Source of the DNA: Allosphingosinicella sp.
Lineage (GTDB): Bacteria > Pseudomonadota > Alphaproteobacteria > Sphingomonadales > Sphingomonadaceae
Assembly: GCA_030146745.1 (NCBI GenBank)
Contig: JASLBD010000391.1
Location: 1 to 5,059, forward strand
DNA length: 5,059 nucleotides
Reading direction: 5' to 3'
The notes below the pieces were generated by a model. That model searched no databases, had not been told where the DNA came from, and saw only the letters and a list, made by a program, of their open reading frames with translations. Both the position numbers and the translations under genes were made by a program. Every line of letters begins with the position of its first letter. Position 1 is the first letter of the stretch. Positions 1 to 3,670 of this stretch are shown here, in pieces.

Positions 1-1532
1 GGACTGGTGCCGACCGGGATCCGGGTCAGCCCCTCGTAGCGGCCGATGCCGTGATCGGCGTGGACGACGAGATCGCCGGGCGAGAGCGTCGCCAGCTCGC
101 TCATGAACGCGTCGGCGGATTTCCTGCGCTTGCGCCTGCGCACCAGCCGGTCGCCGAGCATGTCCTGCTCGGTGAGCAAAGCGACGTCGGCCGTGGTGAA
201 GCCGTGGTCGAGCGGGAGGACGGCGAGGGCCACTCCGGCAGCGCCCAGCGCCTCCTGCCAGGTGTCGACCTCACGGCCGTTCTTCAGCCCGTGATCCGCG
301 AGCAGGCCCTTCAGCCGCTCCCGCGCACCGGCCGAATAGCTCGCCAGGACCACCTTCTTCTTCGCCCGCCTCAGCCCGGCGACGTGGTCGATCACCGCCT
401 CGTAGACATTGGCGTTCTGCGACCGCTCCGGGGCAAAGTCGCGGGCCGGATCGACCTCGAAGTCGAGGACGGTCGCGCTTTCCGGCTCGTGGAAGGGGGT
501 GGCGAGGTGCAGCGGGCGCTCGCCGATCAGCCGCTCCCATTCGCCCTGCGCCAGATAGAGGGTTTCCGGCTCGAGCGGCCGATAGCTGCCCGGATCGGAC
601 GACTGCGCTCGCTTCCGGTTCTCGTAATAATCGGCGATCGCCTCGAAGCGGGCGTCGGCGGCGCCGGCATCGTGGGCGTCGCGAACGACGAGGTCGTCGT
701 CGCCGAGATGCTCGAACAGGGTGTCGAGCCGCTCCTCGAACAGGGGAAGCCAATGGTCGATGCCGGCCAGCCGCCGCCCTTCCGACACCGCCTGATAGAT
801 CGGATCGCCGGTCGCGGTCGCTCCGAAGCGCTCGCGATAGCGGGAGCGGAAGCGCTTGACGCTGTCCTCGTCGAGCAATGTCTCGGAGGCGGGCAGCAGG
901 GTGAAGCCGCCTTTCTCGTTGCCGCTGGTGCGCTGGGTGGCCGGGTCGAAGCGTCGGACGCTCTCGATCTCGTCGCCGAAGAAGTCGAGCCTCAGCCCTT
1001 CATTCTCGCCGGCCGGGAACAGGTCGACGATGCCGCCCCGCACCGCATATTCGCCGGCGTCCTGGACGGTGTCGGTGCGGTGATAGCCGTTGGCGCTGAG
1101 CAGGGCGGAGAGCTTCGCCATGTCGATCCGCTCGCCCGGCGCCAGCCTGGCTACGAGCTGGCGTACCCGGAACGGCGTCAGGGTGCGCTGGGTCGCCGCG
1201 TTGACCGTGGTGACGAGGAGCTGGGGCTTGTCCGCCTTGCGCTGGAGCGCGTGAAGGGTCGCCAGCCGCTCGGAGGAGGCGCGCAGGGAAGGAGAGGCGC
1301 GGTCGTAGGGCAGGCAGTCCCAGGCCGGAAAGGCCAGCACCTCCAGTTCCGGCGCGAAATAGGTCGCGGCGTCCTGAAGATGCCGCATCGCCGCCTCGTC
1401 CGGAGCGATGAAGACGGCTCGGCCTTTCGAGGCGCGCGCCAGATCGGCGGCGAGCCACGGCAGGAATCCGGCGGGCGCGCCGGCCAGGGTCATCGGCCTC
1501 GTCGCCGAGAGGATCTTTTGGATGTCGGTCAC
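1..1532 (-). CDS. mfd: Transcription-repair coupling factor Mfd, N-terminal part (3' end beyond the window)
   Basis: Mfd removes RNA polymerase stalled at DNA lesions and recruits UvrA to start nucleotide excision repair; it acts on DNA in the cytoplasm. The minus frame stays open for 510 codons to the window edge. The UvrB-like module is clear: a PAWDCLPYDRASPS stretch near residue 80, GEYAVRGGIVDLFP at 160-173, then LDFFGDEIESVRRFD. The D3 linker ends with LLTEQDMLGDRLVRRRKRR, and the CarD-like RNA polymerase-interaction domain begins near residue 483 (SPGDLVVHADHGIGRYEGL). The SF2 translocase motors, the TRG motif and the C-terminal UvrA-masking domain would lie beyond position 1. Full-length family members have about 1,150 residues. 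The start is the GTG at 1532-1530, which shares its first base with the last base of the sdhE stop (TAGTG). It has no clear Shine-Dalgarno sequence, so translation is probably coupled to sdhE. An ATG at codon 14 is a weaker alternative. Confidence 0.97.
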   Translation of the reverse strand, partial: MTDIQKILSATRPMTLAGAPAGFLPWLAADLARASKGRAVFIAPDEAAMRHLQDAATYFAPELEVLAFPAWDCLPYDRASPSLRASSERLATLHALQRKADKPQLLVTTVNAATQRTLTPFRVRQLVARLAPGERIDMAKLSALLSANGYHRTDTVQDAGEYAVRGGIVDLFPAGENEGLRLDFFGDEIESVRRFDPATQRTSGNEKGGFTLLPASETLLDEDSVKRFRSRYRERFGATATGDPIYQAVSEGRRLAGIDHWLPLFEERLDTLFEHLGDDDLVVRDAHDAGAADARFEAIADYYENRKRAQSSDPGSYRPLEPETLYLAQGEWERLIGERPLHLATPFHEPESATVLDFEVDPARDFAPERSQNANVYEAVIDHVAGLRRAKKKVVLASYSAGARERLKGLLADHGLKNGREVDTWQEALGAAGVALAVLPLDHGFTTADVALLTEQDMLGDRLVRRRKRRKSADAFMSELATLSPGDLVVHADHGIGRYEGLTRIPVGTS

Positions 1533-1798
1533 TATTCTGGGTGCTTGATATAATCGAGTTGCCGGAGCCGGCGCATCATCGCCCCGCGGTAGCGCTCCGG
1601 CGGCTCGGCGGTTCCGATTGCCCACGCCATGATGTCGGCGTCCTGTTCCTCGAGCAGGGCCTCGAACCAGTCCATCGCCTCGTCGTCCCAGGAGGCGCCG
1701 TGGGCGTCGAAGAAGCCGCCGATCATGAAGTCCGCTTCGCGCACGCCCCGGTGCCACGCCCGGAAGCGCAGGCGTTTGAGGCGGTCGGCAGGCTGCAT
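1532..1798 (-). CDS. sdhE: FAD assembly factor SdhE (succinate dehydrogenase assembly factor 2 family)
   Basis: SdhE is a small cytoplasmic protein that helps attach FAD covalently to the flavoprotein subunit of succinate dehydrogenase (complex II). The predicted protein has 88 residues, the usual size. It carries the family signature RGxxE as RGVRE at residues 17-21, followed by ADFMIGGFFD. The helical second half has the typical WFEALLEEQDADIMAWAIG pattern and ends LRQLDYIKHPE. I chose the ATG at 1798-1796 because GGGAG (1804-1808) sits five bases upstream. A TTG four codons earlier (1810) has no ribosome-binding site in front of it. The gene overlaps mfd by one base, so the two probably form an operon. 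The succinate dehydrogenase genes themselves are not in the window. Family assignment is from the motif and overall pattern; confidence is high. Confidence 0.95.
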   Translation of the reverse strand: MQPADRLKRLRFRAWHRGVREADFMIGGFFDAHGASWDDEAMDWFEALLEEQDADIMAWAIGTAEPPERYRGAMMRRLRQLDYIKHPE

Positions 1799-1817
1799 TT
1801 CGGCTCCCAAGCTGAAA

Positions 1818-1846
1818 GGGCCGGCACGCGCTTGGCGGGCCGGCCT
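1818..1846 (-). other. GC-rich hairpin in the sdhE 5' leader
   Basis: Arms 1818-1825 (GGGCCGGC) and 1839-1846 (GCCGGCCT) enclose a 13-base loop. On the minus transcript it lies about 20 bases before the sdhE start codon and just upstream of its GGGAG ribosome-binding site. It could damp translation of sdhE or slow transcripts coming from the TerC-family gene. It lacks the U-run of a standard intrinsic terminator (only CCCUUUC follows), so I do not call it one. Confidence 0.35.
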
Positions 1847-1855
1847 GGAAGCGGC

Positions 1856-1884
1856 GATCTAGGGATTGAAGGCTGGCCTGTGAA
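1856..1884 (-). promoter_or_regulatory. Candidate sigma-70 promoter for sdhE-mfd
   Basis: Reading the minus strand, TTCACA (1884-1879, five of six bases matching TTGACA) is followed after exactly 17 bases by TAGATC (1861-1856, a partial match to TATAAT). Transcription would start near 1849 and give a leader of about 50 bases before the sdhE ATG. The promoter sits between REPIN-like element A and sdhE, as expected if sdhE-mfd is transcribed independently of the TerC-family gene. The -10 match is weak. Confidence 0.4.
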
Positions 1885-1893
1885 GCTCTGGAT

Positions 1894-1990
1894 CGTCATC
1901 CCGGACTTGATCCGGGATCCATGAACACCCGGGCTGGAGATCTTTCGCTACGGTCCGTGTTCATGGATTCCGGCTTGCGCCGGAATGACG
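1894..1990. repeat. REPIN-like inverted repeat A (type 1 / type 2 hybrid)
   Basis: The left arm 1894-1928 begins CGTCAT and ends TCCATGAACAC. The right arm 1957-1990 begins GTGTTCATGGA and ends ATGACG, so the arms are inverted copies around a 28-base loop. Each arm holds its own small palindrome. The left one is CCCGGACTTGATCCGGG (type 1). The right one is TTCCGGCTTGCGCCGGAA (type 2). Two inverted REP-type hairpins with a short spacer is the architecture of REPINs, non-autonomous elements mobilised by RAYT transposases; no RAYT gene is in the window. The right arm overlaps the last codons of the TerC-family gene. Confidence 0.85.
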
Positions 1991-2955
1991 GGGATGCCCC
2001 GGGTCTTCCACAGCGACCAGCCGATGCCCGCGGCGAGGATCGCGAAGGTCACCGACAGCGAGACGATTGGCGGTATCTTCGCCAGCCCCAGCGCGTCGGC
2101 AACGAAGATCTTGGAGCCGATGAACACCAGCAGCACCGCCAGCGCATATTTGAGATAGTGGAAGCGGTGGACCATCGCCGCCAGCGCGAAATAGAGGGCC
2201 CTAAGGCCGAGGATGGCGAAGATGTTCGAGGTGTAGACGATGAACGGATCGGAGGTGATCGCGAAGATCGCCGGGACCGAATCCACCGCGAAGACGATGT
2301 CGACGATCTCCACCATCGCCAAGGCGAGGAAGAGCGGGGTGATGAACCAGGCCGGCTTGCCCGTCCCCGGATCGGTCTTGCGCACCCAGAAACTGTCGCC
2401 GTGGAGCCCTTCCGTCACCGGCAGCCGCCTGCGCATCCAACGCAGCACCGGGCTGGAGCCGACGTCATATTCCTTCTCCGCCATCAGCCACATCTTGATC
2501 CCGGTGAAGATCAGGAAGGCGGCGAAGAGGTAGAGTACCCAGCCGAACCGCTGGACCATTGCGGCGCCGAGCCCGATCATGATCGCCCGGAGCACGATCA
2601 CCCCCAGGATGCCCCAGAACAGCACCCGGTGCTGGTAGAGGCGGGGCACTGCGAAATAGGTGAAGATCATGGCGATGACGAAGACGTTGTCCATCGCCAG
2701 GCTCTTCTCGATCACGAAGCCGGTGACGTAGGCGAGGCCGGCCGACTCGCCCATGTACCACCAGACCCAGCCGCCGAAGCCGAGGCCGAGCGCGATGTAG
2801 GCGGCGGAAAGGGCCAGGCTCTCGCGAACCCCGATCTCGCGCTGCTTGCGGTGAAGCACTCCGAGATCGAGGGCGAGAAGGACCACGACGATGGTGAGGA
2901 AGGCGAGCCACATCCACAGCGGCTTGCCCAGCCAGAGCAGGGTGAGAAATTCCAA
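1948..2955 (-). CDS. TerC/Alx-family integral membrane protein (probable Mn2+ exporter)
   Basis: This 335-residue polytopic membrane protein resembles E. coli Alx throughout its length, from memory. Characterised Alx/TerC proteins export manganese from the cytoplasm, and related ones are linked to tellurite resistance. About nine hydrophobic segments are visible (near 14-33, 46-66, 87-103, 111-134, 138-157, 203-222, 243-263, 267-284, 297-317), with a charged cytoplasm-like loop at about 158-200. Conserved acidic membrane motifs are present: EKSLAMDNVFV (83-93), EIVDIVFAVDSVPAIFAIT (216-234) and TSNIFAILGLRALYF (242-256). The start is a TTG at 2955-2953, chosen because a perfect AGGAGG (2966-2961) lies five bases upstream; no ATG is placed so well. 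Residues 323-335 (VIPAQAGIHEHGP) come from REPIN-like element A and are not part of the normal family C-terminus. Leader element copy 1 lies just upstream. The substrate is inferred from the family. Confidence 0.93.
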   Translation of the reverse strand: MEFLTLLWLGKPLWMWLAFLTIVVVLLALDLGVLHRKQREIGVRESLALSAAYIALGLGFGGWVWWYMGESAGLAYVTGFVIEKSLAMDNVFVIAMIFTYFAVPRLYQHRVLFWGILGVIVLRAIMIGLGAAMVQRFGWVLYLFAAFLIFTGIKMWLMAEKEYDVGSSPVLRWMRRRLPVTEGLHGDSFWVRKTDPGTGKPAWFITPLFLALAMVEIVDIVFAVDSVPAIFAITSDPFIVYTSNIFAILGLRALYFALAAMVHRFHYLKYALAVLLVFIGSKIFVADALGLAKIPPIVSLSVTFAILAAGIGWSLWKTRGIPVIPAQAGIHEHGP

Positions 2956-2960
2956 TTGGG

Positions 2961-2966
2961 CCTCCT
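2961..2966 (-). promoter_or_regulatory. Ribosome-binding site that sets the TTG start of the TerC-family gene
   Basis: The minus strand reads AGGAGG, a perfect anti-16S match, then CCCAA and the TTG at 2955. The spacing of five bases supports this rare start codon over the ATG about 14 codons downstream, which has no such site. Confidence 0.8.
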
Positions 2967-2976
2967 GTTACGACGT

Positions 2977-3024
2977 GCGGCCGACATCGCGATCCGAAAG
3001 GATCGCCAGAGGGGCCCGGTCCGC
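2977..3024 (-). promoter_or_regulatory. Candidate structured leader RNA element, copy 1 (upstream of the TerC-family gene)
   Basis: Read on the minus strand, the element has a 5' block containing GGACCGGGCCCCTCTGG (21 bases in all, 3024-3004, identical to copy 2). Next comes a perfect seven-pair hairpin, GCGATCC-TTTC-GGATCGC (3006-2989), which uses the last bases of the first block. A 3' block, GCGATGTCGG (2990-2981), is also identical to copy 2. The outer ends GCGG (3024-3021) and CCGC (2980-2977) can close a helix around the whole. It ends 10 bases before the AGGAGG site and 21 bases before the start codon. I see no clear promoter immediately upstream. It does not resemble the yybP-ykoY manganese riboswitch that often controls this gene family. 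Confidence 0.55.
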
Positions 3025-3057
3025 TTGAAAGGGAGGCGGGCGGGCTTGCGGTGCTCC

Positions 3058-3137
3058 CGTCACCCCGGACTTGATCCGGGGTCCACCTTCTTCAGTTCGA
3101 AAGAAAAGGTGGATGCCGGATCAAGTCCGGCATGACG
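3058..3137. repeat. REPIN-like inverted repeat B (type 1 / type 1)
   Basis: Arms of 32 bases at 3058-3089 and 3106-3137 are inverted copies with only a few mismatches, around a 16-base centre. Both contain the type 1 palindrome CCGGACTTGATCCGG (or its complement) and end in CGTCA/TGACG. The inner part of the arm is CCACCTT here, in place of the TCCATGAACAC seen in A and C. The element separates the DUF465 gene from the TerC-family leader. A transcript of either strand would fold into a long hairpin, which could protect or end the DUF465 mRNA. Confidence 0.85.
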
Positions 3138-3167
3138 AGGCCGCGCGGGCATCCGCCGGCCGAATGT

Positions 3168-3344
3168 TCAGATGCTGACGGTCTTTCGCCCCATCCTGGC
3201 GTAGAGCCTGTCCTTCACTGCAAGCCTCAGCTTCCTGAGCCGGAGCAGCCTGATGCTGTCGGGAAGGCGCCGGGCGACTTCGCGCCGGATTTCCTCGTCG
3301 AGGCGGCGGTGGATGGCGGTCAGGCGGTAAGCGAATGCGTTCAT
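3168..3344 (-). CDS. DUF465 / YdcH-like small helical protein
   Basis: The 58-residue predicted protein is basic and helical: AYRLTAIHRRLDEEIRREVA (5-24), then RLPDSIRLLRLRKLRLAVKD and a short tail ending in a TGA stop. The pattern of an N-terminal xxLxxxHxxLDxxI helix, a break, and a C-terminal LRxxKLRLxxKDxL helix fits DUF465 (YdcH family), small proteins of unknown function predicted to form a helical hairpin. Charged residues dominate, and there is no signal peptide or membrane segment. The ATG at 3344 is chosen because GGAG (3355-3352) lies seven bases upstream and similarity begins there. An in-frame ATG at 3422 would add 26 residues unlike the family and is encoded by leader sequence. 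The gene has its own candidate promoter and shares a leader element with the TerC-family gene, which hints at co-regulation. No function can be assigned. Confidence 0.85.
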   Translation of the reverse strand: MNAFAYRLTAIHRRLDEEIRREVARRLPDSIRLLRLRKLRLAVKDRLYARMGRKTVSI

Positions 3345-3418
3345 AGCCTCTCTCCAAATCGATATGTCATCGAAATCGGGCGAAGCTGCGATGCAGAGGG
3401 GCGAAGGGCCGTGGAACT

Positions 3419-3440
3419 GCACCGGGCTTCAGCCCGATGC
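3419..3440 (-). other. Nine-pair hairpin in the DUF465 leader
   Basis: The minus-strand RNA reads GCAUCGGGC-UGAA-GCCCGGUGC, a nine-pair stem with a tetraloop. One pair is U·G, which becomes a C/A mismatch on the plus strand, so the structure is better formed in the minus transcript. Its 5' strand overlaps the CCGCA (3442-3438) that could close the outer helix of leader copy 2, so the two folds compete. Confidence 0.55.
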
Positions 3441-3495
3441 GGTCCGACATCGCAGTCGTCCTTGAAAGACGCCCGCCAGAGGGGCCCGGTCCGCA
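3438..3495 (-). promoter_or_regulatory. Candidate structured leader RNA element, copy 2 (upstream of the DUF465 gene)
   Basis: The arrangement matches copy 1. The same 21-base 5' block lies at 3494-3474 and the same 3' block GCGATGTCGG at 3453-3444. Between them is a different hairpin, CGUCUU-UCA-AGGACG (3471-3457), which has a U·G pair only on the minus strand. Outer UGCGG (3495-3491) and CCGCA (3442-3438) can close the helix. The predicted transcription start from the adjacent promoter falls at about 3495, the first base of the element. It lies 93 bases before the ATG. Confidence 0.55.
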
Positions 3496-3501
3496 GAGGT
3501 G

Positions 3502-3530
3502 TATTTAGAGGGGGGCCGGGGCGGGATCAA
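3502..3530 (-). promoter_or_regulatory. Candidate promoter for the DUF465 gene
   Basis: The minus strand has TTGATC (3530-3525, TTGA matching the -35 consensus) and, after exactly 17 bases, the A/T-rich TAAATA (3507-3502) in an otherwise very GC-rich stretch. Initiation six to eight bases downstream would begin the RNA at the outer helix of leader copy 2. The -10 match is only partial. Confidence 0.4.
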
Positions 3531-3547
3531 GGGGCTGGCGGTTTCCT

Positions 3548-3641
3548 CGTCATTCCGGCGAAAGCCGGAACCCATGAACACGGCGGTTCGAGCTGGAAGC
3601 ACGGCCGTGTTCATGGATGCCGGATCAAGTCCGGCATGACG
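3548..3641. repeat. REPIN-like inverted repeat C (type 2 / type 1 hybrid)
   Basis: The left arm starts CGTCATTCCGGCGAAAGCCG and continues to CCATGAACACGGC (3548-3584). The right arm starts GCCGTGTTCATGGATGCCGG and ends GGCATGACG (3604-3641), with a 19-base loop between. The left small palindrome is type 2 and the right is type 1, so C is the same hybrid as A in the opposite orientation. It ends 29 bases before the recG start codon. The short minus-strand frame through it (3429-3614) is a by-product of the repeat. Confidence 0.85.
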
Positions 3642-3670
3642 AAAGAAGGTCGCCGCGCTAACAAACCGCC

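Noticed and set aside
51..1553. Open plus-strand frame of 500 codons
   Set aside because: It lies entirely opposite mfd, which matches its family residue by residue. The translated frame is low-complexity Arg/Gly/Glu-rich, as expected for the antisense of GC-rich coding DNA.
1808..1810. TTG start for sdhE at 1810
   Set aside because: No ribosome-binding site precedes it, whereas the ATG at 1798 has GGGAG at five bases.
1921..3135. Open plus-strand frame of 404 codons
   Set aside because: It is antisense to the TerC-family gene and runs through REPIN-like elements A and B. It is rich in His, Asp and Glu, with no recognisable family.
3058..3137. Intrinsic terminator after the DUF465 gene
   Set aside because: The hairpin is long and strong, but no U-run follows on the minus strand. 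Its arms match the other REPIN-like elements, so it is annotated as a repeat.
2956..3170. A yybP-ykoY manganese riboswitch upstream of the TerC-family gene
   Set aside because: Looked for because this riboswitch often controls such genes. The conserved core strands (of the GGGGAGUAGC and CCCGCUACAACAU type) are not present.
3024..3468. CTTGAAAG at 3024-3031 and again at 3461-3468 as part of the leader repeat
   Set aside because: The two octamers sit at different places relative to the conserved blocks, so this is probably chance.
3429..3614. Minus-strand frame of 61 codons starting MNTAVLPARTAVF
   Set aside because: The product is the usual spurious translation of this repeat type (FMGSGFRRND) and then reads through the DUF465 promoter and leader.
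1894..3641. CRISPR array
   Set aside because: The three repeats are inverted, unevenly spaced and divergent, without direct repeats or regular spacers.
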